From Balneolaceae bacterium (GTDB lineage Bacteria > Bacteroidota > Rhodothermia > Balneolales > Balneolaceae), in contig JAFIFB010000129.1 in NCBI GenBank assembly GCA_020832285.1, positions 1-64,000 of the forward strand: a stretch of 64,000 nt of DNA, given 5' to 3'. Position numbers and translations under genes: made by a program. Under the pieces are notes generated by a model. The model did no database searches. It worked only from the letters and a program-made list of their open reading frames with translations, and had not been told where the DNA came from. Within the stretch, counting starts at the first letter, position 1; each line of letters starts with the position of its first letter. This document shows, one piece after another, positions 38,576 to 47,409 of this stretch.

Positions 38576-40264
38576 TCATTCTTCGCTTTTCTTCATTAAC
38601 TCTGTGTAAGAGCGTTCATCCTCATACATTTTGTGAAACACTCTATATTTCTGCCGATGATACCGCTCAGTTTCTCCGTGTTTTGGTTCAATCACCCTGC
38701 CAGATTGATTCATTGCTCCCATTGCATTAAAAATATCGGAGTAAATTCCTGATGCAACCGCTCCTAAAACCGCACTACCCAGTAACACGGCTTCCTGCTC
38801 CTTCGGCAGAACAAGCGTGCAGCCGGTGATATTGGCATGCTCCTGCAAAAACAGTTCGTTTTTTGTACCTCCGCCCGTTGCCATGATTTGCCGGATAGAA
38901 TAGCCATTTTCATTCATCGTTTCAATGATGTGCCTCGTCCCATAGGCCACACCCTGAATGGCCGATAAATACAGCAAGGCAAGATCATCAATAGTATTCG
39001 ATAACTTGAGCCCACTCACCATTCCGTTCAGCGATGGATTGGCGCGCGGTGACCGGTTCCCGTGAAAGTAAGGAAGCGTGTGCAGATTGCCTGTGAGCAT
39101 ACCCGGATCATCGAGGTTCCGTTCATTGGCCATTCGATTCAATCGTACATTCAGCAAGTGATAGATGGTGCTGTTTTCTTTTTCAGCCTGCCTTTTGAGT
39201 TCTTCAGCGTGGTTAGATGAAAAAATCACATGGTCGATCAGAGCTCCGGTAGCTGACTGTCCTCCTTCATTCAGCCACAAACCGGGCAGCATAGCTGAGA
39301 AGTAGGGGCCCCACACACCACTTATGAACCTGGGCTCTTCCGACACCGCCATGTGGCAGCTTGAAGTACCCCCGATCAGCGCAATTTTTTCATCAAACTT
39401 ACTGGAATTGTCACCTGCAGGGTTCATCCCGAGCAGGCCCAGTCCGCCGGCATGAGCATCTATGATAGAAACTCCAACTGCAGTACCAGGTAAGAGTCCC
39501 AAATCACGGGCAGCATCACTTGTGAGTCCCCGTCCAACCGTTTCGCCTACCGGGCGTACTTTTTGACCGATGCGCTTATAACCTTCATCGGCCAGATCCC
39601 CGAGTCCGATCTCCCGAAAATAGGAATCATCCCACCGTCCGATACTCGCTTCGCTTTCCGATTCTTCATGGCAAAGATAGGTCCATTTGCATGTGGTGGT
39701 ACAGGCTGAGCGGACATCCTCTCCCGTAGCTCTGTACACCAGATAATCGGGCAGATCAAAAAAGAGAGCAGCTTTTTTCCAGGCATCCGGCATGTGCCGT
39801 TTAAGCCAAAGAAGTTTGGGTGTTTCCATCTCCGGGCTGATGATCCCGCCTACATAGTCCAGTACTTTATGGCCGGTTTTATTAATCTCCTCCGCTTCTT
39901 TTTTGGCGCGGTGATCCATCCATACGACAATGTTCTGCTCTTGCGAACCATCGGGACTCACACTCACAGGCTGATTTACTTCATCCAAAACCACTAATGA
40001 ACAGGTCGCATCAAATCCAATCCCTTTGATATCCTCGGGATTAATACCTCCCTTTTTCACAGCTTCTTTCGCCGAAGCCGAGCAAGCTTTCCAGATATCT
40101 TCCGACGACTGCTGTACAAAATCGTTCTGAGGCCGCCACATTTTAATCGGATGGTTTGCCTGGCCAGCCATATTTCCATTTTCATCAAAAATACCGGCCC
40201 TTGCCGATCCTGTCCCCACATCAATCCCTAAAAAATATTTTTTCTTCATCTGTTTTTTCACCAT
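38576..40264 (-). CDS. FGGY-family pentulose kinase (ribulokinase-like)
   Basis: This 562-residue sugar kinase phosphorylates a ketopentose or similar sugar. [15 protein letters not shown] is the N-terminal phosphate-binding motif. [12 protein letters not shown] and [13 protein letters not shown] are typical of the D-ribulokinase (YpCarbK/human FGGY) branch, and [13 protein letters not shown] is the C-terminal ATP-site motif. With fucI it would convert L-fucose or D-arabinose to a ketose phosphate. The first ATG is used; a second at 40249 starts [12 protein letters not shown] LacI-type operator lies 39 bases upstream. Confidence 0.9.
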   Translation of the reverse strand: MVKKQMKKKYFLGIDVGTGSARAGIFDENGNMAGQANHPIKMWRPQNDFVQQSSEDIWKACSASAKEAVKKGGINPEDIKGIGFDATCSLVVLDEVNQPVSVSPDGSQEQNIVVWMDHRAKKEAEEINKTGHKVLDYVGGIISPEMETPKLLWLKRHMPDAWKKAALFFDLPDYLVYRATGEDVRSACTTTCKWTYLCHEESESEASIGRWDDSYFREIGLGDLADEGYKRIGQKVRPVGETVGRGLTSDAARDLGLLPGTAVGVSIIDAHAGGLGLLGMNPAGDNSSKFDEKIALIGGTSSCHMAVSEEPRFISGVWGPYFSAMLPGLWLNEGGQSATGALIDHVIFSSNHAEELKRQAEKENSTIYHLLNVRLNRMANERNLDDPGMLTGNLHTLPYFHGNRSPRANPSLNGMVSGLKLSNTIDDLALLYLSAIQGVAYGTRHIIETMNENGYSIRQIMATGGGTKNELFLQEHANITGCTLVLPKEQEAVLLGSAVLGAVASGIYSDIFNAMGAMNQSGRVIEPKHGETERYHRQKYRVFHKMYEDERSYTELMKKSEE

Positions 40265-40303
40265 ATCATTTCGACCGCCAAAGCAGGAACTAAATTCTAA
40301 GAA

Positions 40304-40317
40304 TGTAATCGTTTACA
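40304..40317. promoter_or_regulatory. LacI-type operator TGTAATCGTTTACA, copy 1
   Basis: This 14-bp near-palindrome with a central CG lies 39 bases before the kinase start codon. It is flanked by AAT/ATT, extending the symmetry to 18 bases. The same 14-mer (reverse complement TGTAAACGATTACA) occurs at 48961-48974 and 56674-56687. It fits the general LacI/CcpA (cre) pattern TGWAANCGNTNWCA. Confidence 0.8.
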
Positions 40318-40326
40318 TTGAAATTT

Positions 40327-40355
40327 AATAAATAAAACTTCCCTGATATTGTCAA
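40327..40355 (-). promoter_or_regulatory. Possible promoter for the kinase-fucI operon
   Basis: On the - strand TTGACA (40355-40350) is followed after 17 bases by TTTATT (40332-40327). The operator at 40304-40317 would then overlap the transcription start, a sensible layout for repression. Groups related to this organism often use a different consensus, so the match is tentative. Confidence 0.35.
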
Positions 40356-40505
40356 CAGTTTGGGCATTAATCCCGCTTTTCTCACATTAAAAAAATTGAA
40401 TAAAATGTAAATTATTGACATATCATATTTTATGATCCAATTTTGGAATCTGTTTACACTTTTCAGAGCCAGATACATCGGAAAAATATCACATCATAAA
40501 ATCCT

Positions 40506-41600
40506 TCATTGGATCTTTTCCCGGCGTTCCATTACTTCTCTCCAGGTTGTTAAAATGATGTTCTCTTTTTCTAAAAAGTCCTTCAGTTTTGGGTCCAGCA
40601 TTGCCAGCAGGTCACCTTTTCTTCGCTGTCCGGATGTTGAAATATCTTCAAACTTTTCGGATGGATCGGTGCAGTGCATAATCACCATTGTTAAACCCGG
40701 CTCGAGTATTTTTATCGTTTCGATATAATTTTGTGTGTAAAACTGCTGAAGCTCTTTATCTGAAGCCTCCTCCATATCAGGAAATCGCCATCCGTAACTT
40801 ACGTTGTGCAGATCATCCAGAACCGGAAGGCCCGCTTTCCAGACTTGCCTGCCAAGCTCCGTAGCCTGATCCAGAATTTCCGGTACCGGCACGTCCATTC
40901 CCTCTTCCCACTCACCCCGTTGCTTCAACTCTTCAATCGCCTGTTTCCGGTAGTCATACCTGAGAAAAGAGTTATGCCCTCCGGGAATCATAACCGGAAT
41001 CTGGTAGTCGGCACCTGTTGCAATATATGCCTGCAAAAATTCCGGATCAGCAAATAGTGTTCCCATGTGCGAATCAAGATGCGTTGGCTGAAATCCCATT
41101 CCGATTGCAAAATCTACCTGGGCACGAATCTCTTTTTCTACTTCTTGAGGGGATGCATTTGCTACCACATCACGAACCGAACCCCACAAATATCCATCTT
41201 CATCCACAAGTCCGGGAACAGCGGGTTTTCCCACCACCGGCCCCCAGCGATAATCGTCCCACTCGGAAGTGAGTGTCAGGTGAAGGCCCGCATCAGCTTC
41301 CGGATTTTCCCTGATATATCTGACGATTCCCGGAACCCACGGGGTTGGCATCATTACGCTGAAAGAGTTGGCCACTCCTTCTTCAATCGCCCTGATGGTA
41401 CCCCGGTTAGAACTCCAGGACATCCCTGCATCATCCACGTGCATAATCAAGACTCTCGCATGCGCCGGGTACCCCAGTTTTTCTGCATAGGTTTGATCCT
41501 GGGCAAAAATAGAAGGCACTGTCCAGATAAATATGGCAAGCACCAGCATTAGGTTTGTAAAAATGTGTATAGTGTTTGACAAAAATCTTTCACTTATCAT
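40506..41600 (-). CDS. Secreted YdjC/ChbG-type carbohydrate deacetylase
   Basis: This 364-residue protein starts at the ATG of a signal peptide (MISERFLSNTIHIFTNLMLV, ending FAQ); the longer frame to 41681 lacks any conserved residues. The YdjC-like domain begins RVLIMHVDDAGMS, with the catalytic and metal Asp pair, followed by GLHLTLTSEW (His) and THLDSHMGTL (Asp/His). Family members remove N-acetyl groups from chito-oligosaccharides and related sugars. A periplasmic location is unusual compared with cytoplasmic E. coli ChbG but common in polysaccharide-scavenging bacteria. Confidence 0.85.
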   Translation of the reverse strand: MISERFLSNTIHIFTNLMLVLAIFIWTVPSIFAQDQTYAEKLGYPAHARVLIMHVDDAGMSWSSNRGTIRAIEEGVANSFSVMMPTPWVPGIVRYIRENPEADAGLHLTLTSEWDDYRWGPVVGKPAVPGLVDEDGYLWGSVRDVVANASPQEVEKEIRAQVDFAIGMGFQPTHLDSHMGTLFADPEFLQAYIATGADYQIPVMIPGGHNSFLRYDYRKQAIEELKQRGEWEEGMDVPVPEILDQATELGRQVWKAGLPVLDDLHNVSYGWRFPDMEEASDKELQQFYTQNYIETIKILEPGLTMVIMHCTDPSEKFEDISTSGQRRKGDLLAMLDPKLKDFLEKENIILTTWREVMERREKIQ

Positions 41601-41723
41601 TCGTAAAGTACAGATTGATTTAAATTGATAAACATTTGAATGTAAAATCGACAGACGACATACCTGGAATAAAAATAACATTTAATTATTCAGGATTGCT
41701 CATTGCCGATAAGCGGGATAATA

Positions 41724-42431
41724 TTACAACAAGTTCATGTTTTCATCCCACTCTGCGATTCGGTTTCGATCTTCCTCTTTGATACATTCGTCAAGAGTTT
41801 TTTGATCATACTCCAGGCCGTGCTTCTCCAGTACATCTTCCGGTACTCCATCCCAGAATCCCGGCCGGTTTCCGCGGTAATCCAGATACTCTACACCGAT
41901 TTGTGATGTAAAAAATCCGGTTGCTGTCAGGTCGCGCATACGGTTAAAAAAACGAACCCCGTACTGCATCTCAGGAGCCGCTTCATCTGGCCATGCAATT
42001 TCGTCAATAATCGTCGATCGTTCATCTTCACTGCAATCCAAAAACGGATTACCAAACCGTGAATTACACTGACTGTTGAGCCACATAAGACCACCCCGGG
42101 TTACCAGTTGGAGTTGTGGCTGATCTTTCATCATAAACTCGATAAAATCGGGTACGCCAGCATCCAGGGCTCCGCCAGATTCCTCATCGGCCGGAATAAT
42201 GATGTCGGCCAGTATGCTCACCATTTCAAATTCCGTTTCGGTAAAAAACTGCTCCTCCATCAACCGGGAATCCCGCTGTTCCTCCTCTTCAGTGCGGCCA
42301 TAGCTAAGTCCATTCTGAGCCAGTATTTCACGGCTGGCTTCTTCATCTTCGGTACTGCAGCCGGTGGCTATAAACAGTCCGGCTCCTGCACTTCCGGCAA
42401 GCAGCAGTTTCAGGTGTTCTCGTCGGTTCAT
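41724..42431 (-). CDS. Gluconate 2-dehydrogenase subunit 3-family lipoprotein (partner of GMC oxidoreductase 1)
   Basis: This 235-residue protein has a twin-arginine start (MNRREHLKLLLAGSAG) and a lipobox TGC at about residue 25. The following acidic linker leads to the subunit-3 domain (FETEFEMVSILADIIIPADE-like segment and DFIEFMMKDQPQ). In sugar dehydrogenases such small subunits escort the flavin subunit through the Tat pathway and shield its Fe-S cluster. It lies downstream of the GMC gene at 42609-44348 on the same strand, separated by a hairpin-forming repeat. Confidence 0.85.
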   Translation of the reverse strand: MNRREHLKLLLAGSAGAGLFIATGCSTEDEEASREILAQNGLSYGRTEEEEQRDSRLMEEQFFTETEFEMVSILADIIIPADEESGGALDAGVPDFIEFMMKDQPQLQLVTRGGLMWLNSQCNSRFGNPFLDCSEDERSTIIDEIAWPDEAAPEMQYGVRFFNRMRDLTATGFFTSQIGVEYLDYRGNRPGFWDGVPEDVLEKHGLEYDQKTLDECIKEEDRNRIAEWDENMNLL

Positions 42432-42551
42432 ACTATTCGCTTTAATTTTTTTGTTACTCGATTTACATCACCATCTGACCAATGCCATCATGGCCTGACG
42501 AATGGATGCTGTCTCAGATTTTGTGTTGGTCCTACATGTGCATGGTTTGGA

Positions 42552-42584
42552 TTCGACAGACGAGGAGAGCACTCGTCAGTCGAA
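42552..42584. repeat. Hairpin with CAGACGAG/CTCGTCAG arms
   Basis: TTCGACAGACGAG (42552-42564) and CTCGTCAGTCGAA (42572-42584) are inverted arms with one mismatch and a 7-base loop, in the gap between GMC 1 and its subunit 3. Related to the CGTCAGACGA elements at 26.5 and 44.4 kb. On the mRNA it could tune the ratio of large to small subunit. Confidence 0.5.
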
Positions 42585-42608
42585 GTTCGAATTTGAACGT
42601 TTTAAGAT

Positions 42609-44348
42609 TTATATATTTCCCTGTCTCATCTGGTCCACAATGTAGTCCGATGTTCTCCAGGAAAGGGCCATGATGGTCCATGTGGGATTTTTATCCGCCT
42701 GGGAGACAAATTGCCCTGCATCCACCACAAACAGGTTTTCACACTCGTGAGCCTGGGCGTACTCGTTAAGTACCGAATTGCCCGGGTCATTTCCCATCCT
42801 TGTAGTCCCAACTTCATGAATTATTCGGCCGGGAGCTTCCAGTCCGTATTGAGAGTCGGCTCCTGGCTTTTCACCGAGGAGAATTCCGCCAAGACTGGTC
42901 AATAAATCTTCGAACGTTTCCTGCATGTGGCGTGCCTGTTTCACTTCATGTTCGGTCCACTGGTAGTGAAACCTGAGAACGGGTATTCCATACTTGTCAA
43001 CCGTATCGGGGTCGATTTCACAATAATTGGTATATTGGGGAACACTTTCTCCCCGGCCTACCACCCCGATGGTAGAACCATATAATTTATAAATATCCCT
43101 TTTCAGGCCGGTTCCATAACCTCCGTTCTGTGAGGGATTTCCAAACTCATCCATAATATATTGCCTCATCGAATCCATCCCGAAACCAATGCCATATAGC
43201 GGCATGCCCATGCCTCCTCCGAACTCCAGATGATAACCCCGGGGAAAGTCAAGCTGGCTGTTGTCGAGCCACCAGGGAGAATAAACATGAATTCCCCTCG
43301 CTCCATCTTCATTATATCTGTCGCGGTCGATCAGTGAAGGCACGATGGCTGACCGTCCAGCGCCGGTGGAATCGTGCAGATACCGTCCAATCAGGCCGCT
43401 GCCATTGGCCAGTCCGTCGGGATGCCGGGCCGATTTGGAGTTAAGAAGCAGTCTCGCAGTTTCACAGGCAGAGGCCCCCAATACTACGGTTCGTCCCTGT
43501 ACGTCGTATTCCTTCATATCCTGAGTATTCACATATACAACTCCGGTTGCCAATCCGTCACCATTGGTGGTAACCTCACGAACCATTGCATTCGTATAGA
43601 GATCCACATTGCCTCGCTTCATAACGGGCTGAATGAGACAGCTTCCGGACGAGAAATCAGCCAGCACATTACAAGCGCGGTTACATTGGTTGCAGTAGTA
43701 ACAGACCCCTCGCTCCTGGTTGATGCGTCGGGTGAGAACCGATTTTCTTGCAGGTATCACAGGAATCCCGGCTTTTTCTCCTCCTTTTTTGATATAAAGT
43801 TCATGCAGTCGCGGCTTAGGAGGCGGTAGAAAGTAACCGTCGGGATCATCTTCCAGTCCTTCGTTGGTTCCGAAAATACCGATCAGTTTATCCACCTTAT
43901 CATAGTATGGGCTGATATCCTCATACCCGATCGGCCAGTCATCTCCGAGCCCGTCGATGCTTTTTCGTTTAAAATCTTTTGGACCGAACCGCAGAGAGAT
44001 CCGCCCCCAGTGATTGGTTTTACCACCCACCATCCGCGAACGGAACCAATCAAATTCTGTACCATTTGCCCGTGTGTAGGGTTCCCCTTCAATTTCCCAC
44101 CCTCCCCAGGCTGCATCAAAATCGCCAAACGGACGAACGGTTCTGGCGCCTCTTCGGGGTGATTCCCAGGGCCACCGGAGCTGAGTTCTGTACTCTTCCT
44201 TTTGCGGATCAAAATCCCCGCCGGCTTCCAGAACAGCTACCGATAAACCGGCATCAGCAAGTACTTTAGCGGCCATTCCACCCCCCGCACCGGAACCTAC
44301 AATAACGGCATCGTACTGTTCCCCGGATGATTTTATTTCAAAACTCAT
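42609..44348 (-). CDS. GMC-family flavin oxidoreductase 1 (sugar/glycoside dehydrogenase large subunit)
   Basis: This 579-residue FAD enzyme has the dinucleotide motif VIVGSGAGGGMAAKVLADAG (15-34). Substrate-domain motifs are VGGKTNHWGRISLRF and the active-site HEVGTTRMGNDP, and the C-terminal NPTWTIMALSWR is typical. Residues 216-226 contain C-x2-C-x2-C-x3-C (C216, C219, C222, C226), a ferredoxin-like cluster motif also compatible with the 3Fe-4S site of bacterial FAD-dependent sugar dehydrogenases. There is no signal peptide; export as a complex with the Tat-signal subunit 3 encoded next is expected. It probably oxidises a sugar hydroxyl to a ketone. Confidence 0.9.
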   Translation of the reverse strand: MSFEIKSSGEQYDAVIVGSGAGGGMAAKVLADAGLSVAVLEAGGDFDPQKEEYRTQLRWPWESPRRGARTVRPFGDFDAAWGGWEIEGEPYTRANGTEFDWFRSRMVGGKTNHWGRISLRFGPKDFKRKSIDGLGDDWPIGYEDISPYYDKVDKLIGIFGTNEGLEDDPDGYFLPPPKPRLHELYIKKGGEKAGIPVIPARKSVLTRRINQERGVCYYCNQCNRACNVLADFSSGSCLIQPVMKRGNVDLYTNAMVREVTTNGDGLATGVVYVNTQDMKEYDVQGRTVVLGASACETARLLLNSKSARHPDGLANGSGLIGRYLHDSTGAGRSAIVPSLIDRDRYNEDGARGIHVYSPWWLDNSQLDFPRGYHLEFGGGMGMPLYGIGFGMDSMRQYIMDEFGNPSQNGGYGTGLKRDIYKLYGSTIGVVGRGESVPQYTNYCEIDPDTVDKYGIPVLRFHYQWTEHEVKQARHMQETFEDLLTSLGGILLGEKPGADSQYGLEAPGRIIHEVGTTRMGNDPGNSVLNEYAQAHECENLFVVDAGQFVSQADKNPTWTIMALSWRTSDYIVDQMRQGNI

Positions 44349-44390
44349 AAATGATCATTGATTTGATTTAAGTATTTTATAAGACGTCGA

Positions 44391-44452
44391 TTCGTCAGAC
44401 GACTTATTTTTCTGCAGATAAATTCTCGATGTCTCTAAAGTCGTCAGACGAA
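44391..44452. repeat. Inverted-repeat element with CGTCAGACGA cores
   Basis: TTCGTCAGACGACTT (44391-44405) and AAGTCGTCAGACGAA (44438-44452) are inverted with only the central base mismatched. GACGTCGA/TCGATGTC nearby adds nested symmetry. The right arm and flank (AAGTCGTCAGACGAAGTACT) resemble the left inner arm of the 141-bp element at 26.5 kb (AAGTCATCAGACGAGTTCTT), so both are copies of one family. It fills the gap between the isomerase and GMC genes. Confidence 0.65.
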
Positions 44453-44467
44453 GTACTCCAAAACAGA

Positions 44468-45364
44468 TTACTGATGATCTTGCGGCCAGTAATGATCCAT
44501 TTTCTTCCGAAGAAATGACACACTCCGTTCAAGCTGATCCATCCCTTCCACACCATCTTCGATGCTGATCCAGCCGTCAAAACCTGCCCGTTTGAGCTCC
44601 GAAAAGATGGCGTCATAATCGTTCAATCCTTTCCCGATTTCACCGTGACTGAGTCGTTTTGCATAACCGGTGGCCCCGCCTTCTTCTCTTCTTAAATCTT
44701 CGATAGTACCTTCTTTCAGGTACCGGTCACTGGCATGCATAGTCAACACTCGCCCCGACACCCTCTTCAGCAGTTCGATTGGATCTTCCCCAGCCAGATA
44801 CGTGTTGCTCGGATCGTAGTTTACACCAAAATTGGGATGGTCGATCCGGTCCACAATACGGCAGAAAATGTCCATTTTTTGGGCAAATTCAGGATATTCC
44901 CAGAAATCATCTTTGTAGTGATTCTCGATGATCAGTGTAACTCCATGTTCTTCTGCAAAGGGCAGACACTCTTCGATACAGGAAACGGTAAGCTCAATTC
45001 CCTCCTCAATCCCGATTTCCGGTCGTTTTTGTCCCGAAAGAACCCGGCAATAGGTTCCTCCAAGTTCAGAAATCATATCAATCCACTCCTTCTGCTGTTC
45101 AATTTGTGCAGTCCTGAAATCTGCATCGGGATGGGTAAAATCGGGTGAACAACAAAGCATCGGTATCTCTTTACCATGATTTTCTACCTGTTCCCTGAAT
45201 TTCTGCCAATGGGTACGATCTTCCATTTCAAGAAATCCTGCGTACCATTCCAGGCCCTCTACATCGAGTTTTACGGCTATCTCAATCCACTCGGATAATT
45301 TCATGGAACCATCTTTACATAGTTCGTTCATAAACGCTTTTGGAAATGCAGCAAGTTTGGGCAT
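44468..45364 (-). CDS. Sugar phosphate isomerase/epimerase (xylose isomerase-like TIM barrel)
   Basis: This is a 298-residue TIM barrel with the metal-ligand pattern of the family: LIIENHYKDD (Glu), GVNYDPSN (Asp), TMHASDRY (His/Asp) and SIEDGVEG (Glu). It lacks a signal peptide. Members of this family next to GMC/subunit-3 pairs and DUF1080 proteins are associated with 3-keto-sugar processing, which would fit here, but isomerisation of a free sugar is equally possible. Confidence 0.82.
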   Translation of the reverse strand: MPKLAAFPKAFMNELCKDGSMKLSEWIEIAVKLDVEGLEWYAGFLEMEDRTHWQKFREQVENHGKEIPMLCCSPDFTHPDADFRTAQIEQQKEWIDMISELGGTYCRVLSGQKRPEIGIEEGIELTVSCIEECLPFAEEHGVTLIIENHYKDDFWEYPEFAQKMDIFCRIVDRIDHPNFGVNYDPSNTYLAGEDPIELLKRVSGRVLTMHASDRYLKEGTIEDLRREEGGATGYAKRLSHGEIGKGLNDYDAIFSELKRAGFDGWISIEDGVEGMDQLERSVSFLRKKMDHYWPQDHQ

Positions 45365-45429
45365 GTTTTATAATTTGGATTCAAAGACCTCCACGGTTTG
45401 AAAACCTTGGATGTCTCTATTCTAAAAAG

Positions 45430-46230
45430 TTACTTTTTCCTCAATATCATATCGATATTTTTGGGTGGATTTCGGCCGATAAAAGGATGCTGTTCAAGTT
45501 CAACAGTTTGACCGCTCACCGGGCCACTTTCATCACTCAGCCAGTAAACCGCAGCGGCTGCGATCTCTTCAGGCCAAAGAATTCGACCGGCAGGAGCAAA
45601 TTCATCGGGGATTTTTTTATACCAGTCATCGGGCAGGCCATGTTCGCGTTTTCGGTCAATCTCCTTTTCGGTAAGTACCCAGCCAGGATTGATCTGATTG
45701 ACACGGACTCCGTTTTCACGATGAAGTGTGTCCCCCAGGTTCCGAGTCATCGTCATCAAAGCGCCTTTGGATACGCTATAGGCAAACAAATTCGGCTCTC
45801 CGCTCCAGGCATTTACCGATCCGATGTTGAGAACAGAGCCACCCGTTTTGGTCAGGTGAGGCAGCCCCTCCCGGATAAGAGCAAAGGGAGCCAGGGTATT
45901 CACCTCAAGAACATTTCGGAAAAGTGGTAAATCGGTCGTTTCAATATTGGATGAAACCACAGCCGCGGCATTGTTCACGATGGCATCCAGTTTCCCAAAC
46001 TTTTCCACGGCCAGGTTTACCAGCCGTTCAGGTGCCCCGTCATTTGTGAGATCTTCGATGTAAAGGGCCGTTTTGTTGCTTCCAAGTTCTTCCGCAACCG
46101 ATTTCCCCAGCTCTTCCTCAAGTCCGTTAATCACAACACTGGCTCCTTCATCCACACAGCGCCTGGCAATCGCCTTCCCGATCCCCATTGTGCTTCCGGT
46201 TACGATGATTACTTTGTCTTGTAGACGCAT
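45430..46230 (-). CDS. Short-chain dehydrogenase/reductase
   Basis: This 266-residue SDR has the NAD(P) motif VTGSTMGIGKAI, the NNAAAV motif, an active-site Ser in NIGSVNAW and the catalytic YSVSK. The ATG at 46230 (MRLQDKVIIVTG) is preferred; an in-frame ATG at 46272 adds 14 residues without conservation. It lies between the isomerase and a zinc dehydrogenase, so redox steps on a sugar alcohol or keto sugar are likely. Confidence 0.9.
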   Translation of the reverse strand: MRLQDKVIIVTGSTMGIGKAIARRCVDEGASVVINGLEEELGKSVAEELGSNKTALYIEDLTNDGAPERLVNLAVEKFGKLDAIVNNAAAVVSSNIETTDLPLFRNVLEVNTLAPFALIREGLPHLTKTGGSVLNIGSVNAWSGEPNLFAYSVSKGALMTMTRNLGDTLHRENGVRVNQINPGWVLTEKEIDRKREHGLPDDWYKKIPDEFAPAGRILWPEEIAAAAVYWLSDESGPVSGQTVELEQHPFIGRNPPKNIDMILRKK

Positions 46231-46254
46231 AATGCCTGTATTTATTGATCCTTT

Positions 46255-46290
46255 AACTCTCCGGAGTTTCACAATCCCCGGAGGGTTTTT
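46255..46290. promoter_or_regulatory. Intercistronic hairpin with CTCCGG core
   Basis: AACTCTCCGG (46255-46264) and CCGGAGGGTT (46278-46287) pair with one G-T/mismatch and a 13-base loop, followed on the + strand by TTTTT. It sits between the zinc dehydrogenase and SDR genes of a - strand operon. It shares CTCCGG arms with the hairpin at 32585-32619. Confidence 0.45.
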
Positions 46291-46303
46291 ATGCTTATTC
46301 TTC

Positions 46304-47326
46304 TTAAGGTTTTAAAATGCTTTTCACAACATGTCCGTGATGCATCTCTTCAAATGCTTCGTGCCATTGCTCAAGGTGCCAGACTCCGCCAATCAGCGGT
46401 GTAACATCCAGATCACCGGAAGCAAGCATGGCAAGTACCCGTTCCCATACCGGCCAGTTGTGACTGAAACTACCCTGAAGTGTCACATTTTTCTGTACGA
46501 GCGGATCAAGTGAAAAATTAAGAGGCTTCGGACCCCAGCCCACTTTTGTAATTTGTCCGTTCGGGCGAACAAGTTCCAATGCAGCTTTCAGTGTTGCGCT
46601 GACCCCGGCCGCATCAATCACAGAATCTGCACCCAGTCCGTCGCGCTGCATCGCCCACTCCATCGCATCTCCGGTAAACGTTTCACACCCGTATTGACGG
46701 GCAATCTCAAGTCGCAGTGAATCTGACTCCAAACCAACAACAGCCACTTCTGCACCGCAGCTTTTTGCCACAGCCGCACACAGCAATCCAATGGTACCCG
46801 GACCAATCACAATCACACGGTCACCCGGTTTGATACTGGAATTTTCAACTACCGAGTTATACGCCACACAACACGGTTCGGTAAGGCAGGCTTTTTCCAT
46901 TTCGAGTCCTTCAGGCACACGATGCAGACACCGGGCCGGGACGCGCACGTATCGCGTCATTGCTCCGTTCACGCCATACCCAAACCCTTTCCGGGTAGGG
47001 TCGAGATTATAGAGACCTTCGCGGCTCATCGGGTTTAGTGGATCAATCACTGCCGCAGTTTCACTGACGACCCGATCCCCTTCTTTCCAGCCCGTCACAC
47101 GGTTGCCAAGTTCCGCTATTGTTCCGCCAAATTCATGACCCAACACAACCGGATAGTTCACCGGCCAGCTGTGATCGGCCGTCCACTGATGAAGATCACT
47201 GCCGCAAACGCCTACATTGGCCACTTCAAGCAGGATTTCCTCTTCTCCGATTTGTGGTTTTTCAATATCCCGGAGTTCAACGGATCCTTTTTCCGGGGCG
47301 TAGTTTACGACTGCAGGTGATTTCAT
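46304..47326 (-). CDS. Zinc-type medium-chain alcohol/polyol dehydrogenase
   Basis: This 340-residue MDR-superfamily protein resembles sorbitol or threonine dehydrogenases. Catalytic zinc ligands are C41 (GVCGSDLH), H64 and E65 (LGHEFGG). The Rossmann motif is VIVIGPGTIGLLCAAVAKSCGAE. The lobe that usually carries four structural-zinc cysteines (here ETAAVIDPLNPMSREGLYNL) contains no Cys, so structural zinc is absent. The likely role is oxidation of a sugar or polyol in the same operon as the SDR. Confidence 0.9.
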   Translation of the reverse strand: MKSPAVVNYAPEKGSVELRDIEKPQIGEEEILLEVANVGVCGSDLHQWTADHSWPVNYPVVLGHEFGGTIAELGNRVTGWKEGDRVVSETAAVIDPLNPMSREGLYNLDPTRKGFGYGVNGAMTRYVRVPARCLHRVPEGLEMEKACLTEPCCVAYNSVVENSSIKPGDRVIVIGPGTIGLLCAAVAKSCGAEVAVVGLESDSLRLEIARQYGCETFTGDAMEWAMQRDGLGADSVIDAAGVSATLKAALELVRPNGQITKVGWGPKPLNFSLDPLVQKNVTLQGSFSHNWPVWERVLAMLASGDLDVTPLIGGVWHLEQWHEAFEEMHHGHVVKSILKP

Positions 47327-47361
47327 TTTTAGATGTAATTTACTTGAATATTTATTAATTG

Positions 47362-47406
47362 ATGCTGTCAGCTGTCAGAATAAAACAAATGACTGAATGC
47401 TGATAG
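47362..47406. repeat. TCAGC-type intergenic repeat, second location
   Basis: GATGCTGTCAGCTGTCAG and GACTGAATGCTGATAGC lie in the 83-base gap between two - strand genes. The reverse complement TATCAGCATTCAG resembles the stretch at 10357-10425. It is probably a degenerate dispersed repeat. Confidence 0.4.
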
Positions 47407-47409
47407 CTT

